A stretch of 34,771 nucleotides of DNA, taken from positions 1 through 34,771 of the forward strand of contig CAYYNP010000072.1 of NCBI GenBank assembly GCA_964472545.1, in the 5' to 3' direction. Shown here piece after piece: positions 19,915 to 27,956 of this stretch. A program made the position numbers and the translations under genes. The notes under the pieces were generated by a model. That model was given only the letters and a program-made list of their open reading frames with translations. It ran no database searches and had not been told where the DNA came from. Position 1 is the stretch's first letter. Each line of letters opens with the position of its first letter. Source of the stretch: CAYYNP01 sp964472545. Lineage in GTDB: Bacteria > Planctomycetota > Planctomycetia > Pirellulales > Thermoguttaceae.

Positions 19915-21096
19915 ATGCGAAAGCCTCGAATTGCCGTGCTGCTGCCGCTGTTTGCCGTCTTGCTCAGCGCGGGCGGTTGCGTCGAACTGGAAGGCCAGCG
20001 CGTGAGCTGGTCGTACGATGAGGACAAGGACGAGTTGCAGATCCTGCTGCACTACGACGGAGTACACGACTCCGGCAAAGAGGGCCAAGGTTACAGCGGC
20101 TACCAGCCGGGGGCCGACCAGATCCCGCCGTTCGTCGAAAACGGGGATATCATGCTCTGGGACTGGCCGTTTCACATCTCGATGAAAGAGATGCGAGAGA
20201 AGGTCGACGACGCCGACGCGGATCCGATGGAGCGAAAGCTCGCTCAGTTGATGACCACGATCGAAACACAAGCCGTCGGCTACTACCGCGAGCCGAACGG
20301 CGAAATCGGCGCGGCGCAACTGGTGACCATTCCCAACGCCAAGCAATTCATCCGGGGCGTCAACGCGTTGATCAACGAAGGGTTGACGCGAGAAGGCGCC
20401 GCGCCGGACGACAACATGCCTCGCACGCTGAAGCGGATTCAGGCGGCGGCCAAAGAGGGACACCAGTGGATCCGCCTCGACGGACACGCCATCCGCGTTA
20501 CGGTTCCGGTGCATCCGGGAGAGTGGCAACGGGCCAAACGCGAGGTGCTCGAAGAGCTTGCCGAAGAAGTCGTCCGAGCGCTGGGCGACGACGGTGGTGA
20601 AGAGGGCCGCAAGAACTTCGCCATCGGTCTGGCGCTGCTCAGTTCCGCGCCGCTGTCGTACATCGATCGTGGCCATCGCGTGGAGTTCATCATCGGCCGA
20701 ACCAAGACGCCGAACACGCTGCGGGTGACCGTTCGTGACGAGTATGAGCCGAGCTTGGAGAAGACACTCGTCAAAGCCGTGAAGACGAACCTCGACGACC
20801 AGTTGGCCACGGCGTTGCTCGACAACGTGCAGCCGTCGGCGGCCGTGGCCGCCGTGCTCGCGTGGGGGCCGCCGGAAGAACGGGCCCGGGCGCTGATCGC
20901 CGCGGCCGAAACCGACGACGCCGCGCGAAAACGGGCTGCGCTGAAGCGGCTCGACCAATGGGCCAAGCAATGGAACCGCGAAGGCCGGCTGCCGGAAGCG
21001 CTGGCCAAGCCGGACGAGCCAGATGAGGCCTTGGCCGCCTGGCGGCAGTGGTACCAGGCGGTGAAGTGGTTTCCGGTGGAAGTGCCGGAGCCATAG
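19915..21096 (+). CDS. Exported lipoprotein C of the same operon
   Basis: The start at 19915 is preferred because GGAG lies about 10 nt upstream and the signal then begins MRKPRIAV; an in-frame ATG at 19894 is possible. A lipobox (LLSAGGC) follows at residues 16-22, so the mature protein is probably lipid-anchored at Cys22. The 393-aa product contains mostly mixed alpha/beta sequence with a Trp/Asp-rich motif (LWDWPFHISM) and a helical, Lys/Glu/Ala-rich C-terminal third. I do not recognise the family. It begins 62 bp after gene B on the same strand and ends before a hairpin, so it is likely the last gene of the A-B-C operon; its product may work with A and B at the same membrane surface, which is inference. 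Confidence 0.85.
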   Translation: MRKPRIAVLLPLFAVLLSAGGCVELEGQRVSWSYDEDKDELQILLHYDGVHDSGKEGQGYSGYQPGADQIPPFVENGDIMLWDWPFHISMKEMREKVDDADADPMERKLAQLMTTIETQAVGYYREPNGEIGAAQLVTIPNAKQFIRGVNALINEGLTREGAAPDDNMPRTLKRIQAAAKEGHQWIRLDGHAIRVTVPVHPGEWQRAKREVLEELAEEVVRALGDDGGEEGRKNFAIGLALLSSAPLSYIDRGHRVEFIIGRTKTPNTLRVTVRDEYEPSLEKTLVKAVKTNLDDQLATALLDNVQPSAAVAAVLAWGPPEERARALIAAAETDDAARKRAALKRLDQWAKQWNREGRLPEALAKPDEPDEALAAWRQWYQAVKWFPVEVPEP

Positions 21097-21115
21097 AGAG
21101 GGTGCGTTCGCGCGG

Positions 21116-21140
21116 GGCGGGGCGGAAGACTCGCCCTGCC
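21116..21140 (+). terminator. GC hairpin after the exported operon
   Basis: GGCGGGGCG (21116-21124) pairs with CGCCCTGCC (21132-21140), including one G-U pair in RNA, around a 7-nt loop. It lies 20 bp after the stop of gene C and between convergent genes. There is no T run, so termination there is only plausible. Confidence 0.35.
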
Positions 21141-21183
21141 GTTCACGCTTAGCCTTGGAGTACTCTGGCGCCGCGTCGAGACG

Positions 21184-21693
21184 TCATGCCATAGAGATCC
21201 GCATCGCGTTGCCGCTTTCGGCGGTTGCCGAGACGAACTGCTGCAGCATCTCGAAGTACAGCGTATACTCCTCGCGCAGTTCTTCCTCGCGTTCTTCGAT
21301 CCAGTCGGCGCCGTAGACGTCGGCGTCGGCCATCGCTTCCGGGTCGAATCGGGACCACAGTTCATCGGCGGTGATGGCGGAGAGGGCCTTGTTGATTTCA
21401 ACGACGTCCTTAGCCGTGAATATGCGTGCCGGGCCGTAGCCCATATCCTCGCCCTGGTCGGCTCCGCCACACAGCAAAAAGGCGCCATATCCGGTGCCGC
21501 CGTAAGCATCCTCGGTGAGCAAGTAGTGCAATCCGTGCCAGGCTTTCTCTAGACAAATCGAATCGTCGTCGTCTTCGAGGGCGCCGACGAGCATCCCAGG
21601 GCCCCATGGACTGAGGGAATCGGCCGCCATCACTTCGTGGCGCTCGACGGCTGCATCGGCCGCAACACTCTCGAGGAACATGATCATCGACAT
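21184..21693 (-). CDS. DUF1877 (YfbM-like) protein
   Basis: ATG 21693 has GAGGTG about 8 nt upstream and gives a 169-aa product beginning MSMIMFLESV, as expected for the family; the longer frame from 21738 has no support. Family hallmarks are CLEKAWHGLHYLLTED, a Gly-rich stretch (GGTGYGAFLLCGGA) and GYGPARIFTAKDVVEINKAL. The last third is an acidic helical region (EEREEELREEY) that follows DVYGADW. DUF1877 proteins are cytoplasmic, of unknown biochemical role, and often found singly. The gene converges with the exported operon and has no clear partner. Confidence 0.9.
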   Translation of the reverse strand: MSMIMFLESVAADAAVERHEVMAADSLSPWGPGMLVGALEDDDDSICLEKAWHGLHYLLTEDAYGGTGYGAFLLCGGADQGEDMGYGPARIFTAKDVVEINKALSAITADELWSRFDPEAMADADVYGADWIEEREEELREEYTLYFEMLQQFVSATAESGNAMRISMA

Positions 21694-21927
21694 AGCACAC
21701 CTCACAAATCGAACAACTGGCGCGCAACTCTGGCTCACGGAATGGCCCCTGTCAATCGCTGCCTGAGCGAGGTGTTGCGGCCCGGCGCCGGCCAGCGAGC
21801 CGGTTCTTCCGATGCCGGCCGTGTCCCGTAATTACCACATGCCAAGGCCGCCGAGGATTCCTCTGCGATTGCGCTTCGTTTGGCGGGCCCAACCGGCTAG
21901 AATCCCGGCAGATAGATCGACCCCGCT

Positions 21928-23139
21928 GTGGAAAACCCTGTGGAGAACCCTGCCGTGGCCCGTATCGTCTCGTTCGTCGTGCTGGTGGCGATTCTGTTGG
22001 TGGCAGCCGGCCTGTTCTTCCGAGTGATGGCCGGCTTCCTGCTGCCGATGTTCATGGCCGTATTGCTGGTGATCATGTTCGGCCCGTTGCACCTCTGGAT
22101 TCTGGGCCGATGCAAAGGCCACGACCGGCTGGCGGCCGGACTGACGACGGCCGCCATCCTGCTGATCGTTCTGCTGCCATTGCTGGCGGTGATGGTGCCG
22201 GCCTATTTCGAGGGAAAGGCGATCTACGACGCGCTGGTCGACGGCGAAAGTGAGACAGCCCAGGAGGCGGACCCGAAGGCAGCGCTGAAGACCGCGCCGA
22301 AGGCTGGCCTCGCAAAGCCCGAAGTCCCCGAGCCCGAAGTCCCCGAGCCCGAAGTCCCCGAGGAGGAGGCCGCGGAGAATGATCTGAAGAGTTGGGCCGT
22401 CGACGGGTTGGTCAAACTCGGCAAACAGGTGGGCTTGGAACTGGAGCCGGCCGACGTGGAACTCACGGTCACCGAGAAGCTCACCGAATGGGGAACGCCG
22501 GTGGCGCTGAGTACGACGCAGTACATCGTCAGCTTTCTGGTCGGGTTCTTCATCATGATCATCTCGCTCTACTACTTTCTCGTCGATGGCCCGGCCATGA
22601 TCCGCACCGTCATGCGGCTCTCGCCGCTCGACGACAAGTACGAGCAACAACTGGTCGATCAATTCGCCGACCTGACGCGAGCCGTCGTGATCGCCACGTT
22701 GCTCTCGGCCCTGGCTCAGGGGATTTTGGCGGGCATCGGGTTCGCAATCGCCGGCCTCGGTTCGGTCTTTCTGCTGATGCTCTTGGCGATGCTGCTCTCG
22801 TTGGTGCCGTTCGTCGGTGCGGCGGCCGTCTGGATTCCGGCTTGCCTTTGGCTCTATTTCCAGGGAAACACGACCTCGGCGATCGTGCTGGCGATCTACT
22901 GCGCATCGGTGGTGTCGATGGCCGACAACGTGATCAAGCCCTTGGTCTTGCACGGGCGATCGAACCTTCACCCGCTGCTGGCTCTGCTGAGCGTGTTGGG
23001 CGGTGTGCAGGCATTGGGCCCCATCGGGATCTTCGTCGGCCCGATGGTGGTGGCCTTCTTGCAGACGCTATTGAACATGCTCCAAATGGAACTCAGTTCG
23101 ATGAGCAACGGCAACTCGGCTGCAGTTGACAGCGCGTAA
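21928..23139 (+). CDS. AI-2E family (PerM-like) membrane transporter
   Basis: The 403-aa protein has about eight hydrophobic segments: three before residue 95 (from VARIVSFVVLVAILLVAAG), a long soluble region, then five in the C-terminal half ending GPIGIFVGPMVVAFLQTLL. The order matches the AI-2E/PerM family of putative exporters. The middle loop (about residues 100-180) includes a Pro/Glu/Val-rich linker of three exact 15-bp repeats. The start is uncertain: GTG 21928 is the first in frame, another GTG follows at 21940, and neither has a clear ribosome-binding site. Substrates of this family range from autoinducer-2 to ions, and none can be assigned here. No operon partner is seen. Confidence 0.9.
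   Translation: MENPVENPAVARIVSFVVLVAILLVAAGLFFRVMAGFLLPMFMAVLLVIMFGPLHLWILGRCKGHDRLAAGLTTAAILLIVLLPLLAVMVPAYFEGKAIYDALVDGESETAQEADPKAALKTAPKAGLAKPEVPEPEVPEPEVPEEEAAENDLKSWAVDGLVKLGKQVGLELEPADVELTVTEKLTEWGTPVALSTTQYIVSFLVGFFIMIISLYYFLVDGPAMIRTVMRLSPLDDKYEQQLVDQFADLTRAVVIATLLSALAQGILAGIGFAIAGLGSVFLLMLLAMLLSLVPFVGAAAVWIPACLWLYFQGNTTSAIVLAIYCASVVSMADNVIKPLVLHGRSNLHPLLALLSVLGGVQALGPIGIFVGPMVVAFLQTLLNMLQMELSSMSNGNSAAVDSA
22318..22362 (+). repeat. Three 15-bp tandem repeats in the transporter gene
   Basis: CCCGAAGTCCCCGAG is repeated exactly three times, encoding PEVPE three times at residues 131-145 in the soluble loop. Copy number may vary by slippage. Confidence 0.9.
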
Positions 23140-23236
23140 ACTGCGAAGCGCCCCGCGTACCACTGTTGCGCACGCCTACCGTACGCGCAAGGCAACTCGT
23201 GCCGGGGGAAGAAAGGCCCTGGGAGACGGCGACGGC

Positions 23237-23512
23237 CTAGTCGCCCGTGTACGACATCAGCGCCATGAAGCGAGCCCGTTTGATGGCCAGCGTAACGGCG
23301 TGCTGGCTGACGGCGCAGCAGCCGCTCTTGCGGCGGCCGATGATCTTGCCCTGACGATTGGTGAGCTTCTTCAGCAGGTCGATGTTCTTGTAGTCGACGT
23401 ACATCGGGCGGGGACGTTCACCGTCGATGTAGATCGGATCCTTCTTCTTGCCGCGAACCTTGGCCTTTGCGCGTCTCTTGCTGGGCCTGCGGATCTGCAT
23501 TCGCCGTGCCAT
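23237..23512 (-). CDS. rpsR: 30S ribosomal protein S18
   Basis: The 91-aa protein has the S18 core: YKNIDLLKKLTNRQGKIIGRR, then AVTLAIKRARFMALMSYTG at the end, where E. coli has the equivalent LARAIKRARYLSLLPYT. It binds 16S rRNA at the platform with S6. AGGAAG about 9 nt upstream supports the ATG. The N-terminus is extended and very basic (MARRMQIRRPSKRRAKAKVR). The loop between the two core blocks reads RKSGCCAVSQ instead of the common RxTGxxAKxQR form, with two adjacent cysteines. The usual partners rpsF, ssb and rplI are absent here, so the gene stands alone on the minus strand. Confidence 0.95.
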   Translation of the reverse strand: MARRMQIRRPSKRRAKAKVRGKKKDPIYIDGERPRPMYVDYKNIDLLKKLTNRQGKIIGRRKSGCCAVSQHAVTLAIKRARFMALMSYTGD

Positions 23513-23655
23513 ACAAAGCTTCCTACTCGCCAGAGTCTCTTTCGACCGCCCGGATGTGCATCACCCGGCCTCGGTCGCCATGATCGAATCTCCCAACATA
23601 CCAAAAATCGGCTGCCCGGCAAGCCGGGGTTTGTCGTGAGCGGGAGAAATGCCGC

Positions 23656-23681
23656 AAAACACCCCGTTGGCGGGGTTTTCC
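23656..23681. repeat. Hairpin with GTTGGCGGGGTTT motif, copy 2
   Basis: AAAACACCCCG, loop TTGG, CGGGGTTTT: a five-pair GC stem with A/T flanks on both sides. It looks like a terminator in either direction, but it sits between the divergent genes rpsR and DUF1080, so it may instead act in a leader or be a dispersed element. Confidence 0.4.
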
Positions 23682-23785
23682 AGGAGGCATTGGGCGCATC
23701 GGCCGATCGATTCTGCTAGACTTGGGTGTCGCCGGATCTTCCCCAGACCGCGCCCACGGCGCGCATGCCCCAGGAGAACGTGCTC

Positions 23786-24550
23786 ATGAAAACTAGCACC
23801 GTCTTTGTAGTTTGCGTAGTCTCTCTGGTTGCTCTAATGGGAGCAACCGTGACCGCTGCCCCTCCATCGGGGGAAGGATGGACAGCGTTGTTCGGTGGGA
23901 CCGACCTCTCCCACTGGAAAATCCCCGAGGGCGACAACGGCCACTGGAAGGTCCTCGACGGTGTGATCGACTATGACGCCCGCAGCGAGGCCCAGGGCAA
24001 CAAGAGCCTGTGGACCAAGGAATCCTTCGGCGATTTCGTGCTGCACATTGAGTGGCGTCTGAAGCGGACGACCGGCCTCTACCCCATGCCGACGATCTTG
24101 CCCGACGGCTCCTACAAAAAGGACGCCGACGGCAACGTGATCAAAACCCCCCGTCCGAACGCCGACTCGGGCATCTTTTTGCGGGGATACGGCAAGGCCC
24201 AGTTGAACATTTGGTGCTGGCCGGCCGGCTCGGGCGAGATTTGGGGATATCGCAACGACGCGAAAATGCCGCCGGAGGTCCGTGCGGGCTGTGTGCCGAA
24301 AGTCTGTGCTGATAAGCCCGTCGGGCAGTGGAACACGCAGGTGATCTCGATTCGGGGTGATCGGGTCACGGTCGAACTCAACGGAAATACCGTGATCGAC
24401 AACGCTCGCCTTCCCGATATCCCTGAGAGCGGCCCGATCGGCCTGCAGCACCATGGCGGCTACAACGCCAAGACGGGCCAATACAGCCCCGCCTCGAGCC
24501 TGATCCAGTTCCGCGACATCTACATTAGACCGCTTGCGGACCGGAAATAG
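23786..24550 (+). CDS. Secreted DUF1080 (3-keto-disaccharide hydrolase-like) protein
   Basis: ATG 23786 has CAGGAG about 9 nt upstream. The 254-aa product has a signal peptide (MKTSTVFVVCVVSLVALMGA, cleaved near TAA-AP), then a single DUF1080/concanavalin-like beta-sandwich: WTALFGGTDLSHWKIPEG, GDFVLHIEWRLK, NADSGIFLRG, VTVELNGNTVIDN and PIGLQHHGG are family hallmarks. The family includes 3-keto-glycoside hydrolases and many carbohydrate-binding planctomycete proteins, so a role in polysaccharide use outside the cytoplasm is likely. No sulfatase or glycoside hydrolase gene is nearby. Confidence 0.93.
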   Translation: MKTSTVFVVCVVSLVALMGATVTAAPPSGEGWTALFGGTDLSHWKIPEGDNGHWKVLDGVIDYDARSEAQGNKSLWTKESFGDFVLHIEWRLKRTTGLYPMPTILPDGSYKKDADGNVIKTPRPNADSGIFLRGYGKAQLNIWCWPAGSGEIWGYRNDAKMPPEVRAGCVPKVCADKPVGQWNTQVISIRGDRVTVELNGNTVIDNARLPDIPESGPIGLQHHGGYNAKTGQYSPASSLIQFRDIYIRPLADRK

Positions 24551-24683
24551 GCGCTGCAGAGCTAGGCAAGAAATAGTCAACATGAGCCTATGCTAGCAGC
24601 TCTCAAGGACCCCATGGCCGGGCGACCCGCTCGTCGCCTCGAGCCAAGCATGTACGCCCCTTCTCACCGGGCCCGCTTCCTGT

Positions 24684-24689
24684 TACAAT
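24684..24689 (+). promoter_or_regulatory. Possible -10 box shared by the two DUF1559 leaders (copy 1)
   Basis: TACAAT is followed by TTACG and, about ten bases later, TTGTAC. The same spaced pattern (TACAAT, CTACG, GTGTAC) lies upstream of the second DUF1559 gene at 26607, 138 bp before its ATG against 151 bp here. No matching -35 box is clear. Confidence 0.35.
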
Positions 24690-24834
24690 TTACGTGGAGT
24701 TGTACAGTGGGGGTGCTCCAGTTACGGGCGCTCGACGTACAGCCCGCGCCAGCCGGCAGGCCGAAGGGCAGGCCCCGGTTTGGCGCGCTGAATTCGGCAA
24801 GACAAACGCAGGTTATCGAAGGAGAACAGAGACC

Positions 24835-25950
24835 ATGCAGTCGACAATATCTCGCCGCCATCGCGGTTTTACGCTGGTTGAACTCTTGGTGGTGATAGCC
24901 ATCATCGGCATTCTGATTGGATTGCTGTTGCCGGCGGTTCAACGGGTGCGAGAATCGGGTCGCCGGGCAGAATGTGCGAACAACCTGTACAACATCGGCC
25001 GTGGTTTGTCGGCACACATCACGGCCTACGGCTGCCTGCCGCCGGGAGTCCCCAGTGGAAACCGTGCTGACAAGCGTTATTGCACCGGCGGCACCCAGGC
25101 GGGTAACTGGTTCAACGGCCCGGTCTGGACGGTGAACATCCTAGCCCAAATGGACCGACCGCAAATCTACAACTTCGCCTTCGATGCGATGAAGACCCAG
25201 TGGAACGCGGCGGACGACATGGAGCACGAAATCGGCGGTGTGGGCCGTTCGACTCCGTCGTTCTATATCTGCCCTAGTTCCGATAAGTGGACCATGGCCA
25301 ATCGGCTCAATGACTGGGGACACGACGGCCCGAAGACGACGCGAGGCAACTACGCGGCCTGTTTCGGCTCCGACACTTTTATGACGTCGCCCGCGTTCGA
25401 CGATGTCCCCGAATTCCGCGGGTCTTCATACACGGCCGGGGCGTTCGGCGTGGCCATGGTTCCCGGCTGGGATGAGATCATTCCTCCCAGCCAGCAGCGT
25501 GAAGTCCATCCCGCGATGAGGGGCATCTGGATCATGGGCAACAAGGACGGAAACAGCGACGTGGCGATTATCGACGGGATGTCGAACACGTTGGCAATCA
25601 GTGAAGTGCTTCCTTACGATAGCCCGACGGATGGACGTGGATGTTGGGTCACTGCCTACCCCGGTGGAACCAACTTCACCACCCGGCTGACGCCGAATTC
25701 CGATCAGTACGACGTGGTACCCAGTTGCGACGAGAACATTCCGAGGTCCGATCAGCGGAAGTGCATTAAGAACAAGGAAAACGGCCAGATCTTCGCCGCG
25801 GCGCGCAGCCGTCATACCGACGGAGTCAACGTCGTGTTGTGTGACGGGTCGACGAAGTTTGTTAGCGACGCCATCAACCGCACTATCTGGAACGCCGCGG
25901 CGACCCGAGCGGGCAACGCGTTGCAGGAGCAAAATCTGTCGCTGCCGTAG
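24835..25950 (+). CDS. DUF1559 prepilin-like protein, copy 1
   Basis: ATG 24835 has AAGGAG about 12 nt upstream. The 371-aa product starts with a type IV prepilin-like signal: basic leader, Gly-Phe cleavage site (RGFTLVELLVVIAIIGIL) and hydrophobic helix, so prepilin peptidase should cut before Phe12. The body is the planctomycete DUF1559 domain, with conserved CANNLYNIGRGL, and GGTQAGNWFNGPVWTVNILA. It ends in the H-X9-DG form (HTDGVNVVLCDG) near the C-terminus. Such proteins are extremely expanded in planctomycetes; whether they form pili or surface fibres is not settled. It is followed by a lipoprotein and a close paralogue. Confidence 0.95.
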   Translation: MQSTISRRHRGFTLVELLVVIAIIGILIGLLLPAVQRVRESGRRAECANNLYNIGRGLSAHITAYGCLPPGVPSGNRADKRYCTGGTQAGNWFNGPVWTVNILAQMDRPQIYNFAFDAMKTQWNAADDMEHEIGGVGRSTPSFYICPSSDKWTMANRLNDWGHDGPKTTRGNYAACFGSDTFMTSPAFDDVPEFRGSSYTAGAFGVAMVPGWDEIIPPSQQREVHPAMRGIWIMGNKDGNSDVAIIDGMSNTLAISEVLPYDSPTDGRGCWVTAYPGGTNFTTRLTPNSDQYDVVPSCDENIPRSDQRKCIKNKENGQIFAAARSRHTDGVNVVLCDGSTKFVSDAINRTIWNAAATRAGNALQEQNLSLP

Positions 25951-26015
25951 CGGCGTTTTCTCACGTGTCTTTGTAGCCGGTCGAAAGTTGTTCGTGTTTC
26001 GCAGGAGTTAACGGT

Positions 26016-26447
26016 ATGTTGTGTGATGGAGCGGTCTATCGTCGTTTGGGTGCTGGCAACGGCTGGAGCATCCTATGGATGGGGCTTGTGGTGGGAGCGT
26101 GCCTGTCGATGGTCGGCTGTTCGTGCAATAACACGATCGATCAGGTGGAGAACGAAGACACCCTGGTGATGCAACTTGCCGGGTCGATTTCCGATGCGGC
26201 CGGAGACAAGGAAGCATTGGACAAGCTCTTCGTTACCCCGGCCGATGTTCCTCCGGAGGCTGACTGGGACCGGTATCGGAAGGCGCAGTTTCGAGTCAAG
26301 GATAACGCCCCGGATATCTCCGGCGATACGGCGACGATGGTGGTGATCGTTGAGGACGTCGTGACGGGCGACGCCCTCGGCGAGCAGACATGGACGGCCG
26401 AGCGCGTCGGCGAAGAGTGGAGACTGAAGACGGCCCCGCTGCCGTAG
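26016..26447 (+). CDS. Small lipoprotein between the DUF1559 genes
   Basis: AGGAG about 8 nt upstream supports ATG 26016. The 143-aa product has an unusually long N-terminus before the hydrophobic core (WSILWMGLVVGACLSMVGC), ending in a lipobox-like LSMVGC with acylation expected at Cys35. The mature part is a compact mixed alpha/beta domain of about 105 residues, holding EDTLVMQLAGSISDAAGDKE and ending in WTAERVGEEWRLKTAPLP, which resembles small NTF2-like or DUF4878-like periplasmic domains; that match is weak. Position between two DUF1559 genes suggests a role with them. From memory, small lipoproteins often sit beside DUF1559 genes in planctomycetes. Confidence 0.8.
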   Translation: MLCDGAVYRRLGAGNGWSILWMGLVVGACLSMVGCSCNNTIDQVENEDTLVMQLAGSISDAAGDKEALDKLFVTPADVPPEADWDRYRKAQFRVKDNAPDISGDTATMVVIVEDVVTGDALGEQTWTAERVGEEWRLKTAPLP

Positions 26448-26606
26448 CCGTAGCTCGCCGCGATCGGCAACATCACCAACGCTAGGCGTCCGCTGGGGCA
26501 ATTCCGAAGCAGTCTGCGCCGCCGCAGTCCGTGGCTCTCTGCGGTCTTGTCGTCCTGCCGCTCGGTCGGCAGCGCACTTCCGACGACTCTCCAGCCCAAA
26601 TTCGGG

Positions 26607-26612
26607 TACAAT
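26607..26612 (+). promoter_or_regulatory. Possible -10 box shared by the two DUF1559 leaders (copy 2)
   Basis: TACAAT with CTACG and GTGTAC following, matching the pattern at 24684. This indicates that the duplicated unit included upstream DNA, or that the element is kept for regulation. Confidence 0.35.
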
Positions 26613-26744
26613 CTACGATAGAAGTGTACGCACGGGTTGCGCGAGGTGACCTGCGAGCCGTCCGGTGGGCCAGAGGGGCAGGTTCCGGAGCGGCATATCG
26701 GGTCGGGCAAGGCCTGCGCACGCTTTTGAAGGAGCGCGGAGAAG

Positions 26745-27875
26745 ATGCAGGCGAATACCGATTTCCGTGGAAATGTTGCGCGCTATCGGCGCCGTGGCTT
26801 TACGTTGATCGAGTTGCTCGTAGTGATCGCGATCATCGGCATTCTGATCGGGCTACTGCTGCCGGCGGTCAATCGGGTGCGTGAAGTGGGGCGCCGCGCG
26901 GAGTGTGCGAACAACCTATACAACATCGGCCGTGGCTTGCAGGCCCATATGACAACCTACGGCTGCCTGCCGGCGGGAGTTCCCAGCGCCAACCCTGTTG
27001 AAGCCCGTTGGAAGACCGGCGGTACGCAGGCGGGCAACTGGTACAACGGCCCGGTCTGGACGGTCAACATCCTGGCCCAAATGGACCGCCCGCAGTTGTA
27101 CAATCTGGCCTTCGACGCGATGAAAACCCAATGGAACGCAGCCGACGACATGGAACACGAACCCGGCGGCGTGGGGCGCTCGACGCCGTCGTTCTACATC
27201 TGCCCCAGTTCCGACAAGTGGACCATGAACAACGTGCTCAACGACTGGGGCCACGATCCGCTGACCACGCGAGGCAACTATGCCGCCTGTTTCGGATCGG
27301 GTAACTTCATGACCTCTCCGGCCTTCGACGACTGTCCGTATGCCCGGACCGATCCGACGACGGCCGGGGCCTTCGGCGTGGCGATGGTGCCCGGATGGGA
27401 CGATCGGTACATTCCCAACGGCGATTCACACCAGAACGCGATGGCCGGCACCTGGAAGATGGGCAACAAGGACGGCCACCGCGAATCGGAGATTCTCGAC
27501 GGGATGTCGAATACGCTGGCGGCGAGCGAGGTCCTGCCGGTCGACAGCCCGCTGGACGGACGCGGTAGTTGGGTGATTCCCTATCCCGGCGCCACCAACT
27601 TCACCACGAAACTGACGCCAAACTCCGACCAGCCCGACGTCGTCCCCAGTTGCGACGAGAGCATCCCGGTCTCCGATCAGCGGCATTGCATAAAGAACAA
27701 ACAAGACGGCAACATTTACGCAGCCGCTCGCAGCCGTCATACTGGCGGTGTCAACGCCGTGTTGTGCGACGGTTCGGTGAAGTTCGTCAGCGACAGTGTC
27801 GACCGTGATATCTGGAACGCGGCTGCCACGCGGGCCGGAAACGCGCTGCGGGAGCAGAACCTCTCGCTGCCATAG
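26745..27875 (+). CDS. DUF1559 prepilin-like protein, copy 2
   Basis: ATG 26745 follows a GGAG about 6 nt upstream. The 376-aa product is a close paralogue of copy 1: long identical runs such as PVWTVNILAQMDRPQ and YICPSSDKWTM occur at the same positions. The prepilin-like N-terminus is RRRGFTLIELLVVIAIIGIL and the H-X9-DG end is HTGGVNAVLCDG. Differences cluster in the middle: copy 2 has YARTDPTTAGAFG and DDRYIPNGDSHQ where copy 1 has EFRGSSYTAGAFG and DEIIPPSQQRE. Recent tandem duplication is the simplest explanation. The zinc-ribbon membrane protein starts 81 bp downstream. Confidence 0.95.
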   Translation: MQANTDFRGNVARYRRRGFTLIELLVVIAIIGILIGLLLPAVNRVREVGRRAECANNLYNIGRGLQAHMTTYGCLPAGVPSANPVEARWKTGGTQAGNWYNGPVWTVNILAQMDRPQLYNLAFDAMKTQWNAADDMEHEPGGVGRSTPSFYICPSSDKWTMNNVLNDWGHDPLTTRGNYAACFGSGNFMTSPAFDDCPYARTDPTTAGAFGVAMVPGWDDRYIPNGDSHQNAMAGTWKMGNKDGHRESEILDGMSNTLAASEVLPVDSPLDGRGSWVIPYPGATNFTTKLTPNSDQPDVVPSCDESIPVSDQRHCIKNKQDGNIYAAARSRHTGGVNAVLCDGSVKFVSDSVDRDIWNAAATRAGNALREQNLSLP

Positions 27876-27956
27876 TTCGTCGGCGTCGGCCAACGTGTTG
27901 TGGCTGGAACTGCTCCCCGGCCGAGGGAGCCTCCGGCCGAAGGGCGAATTGGTGCG

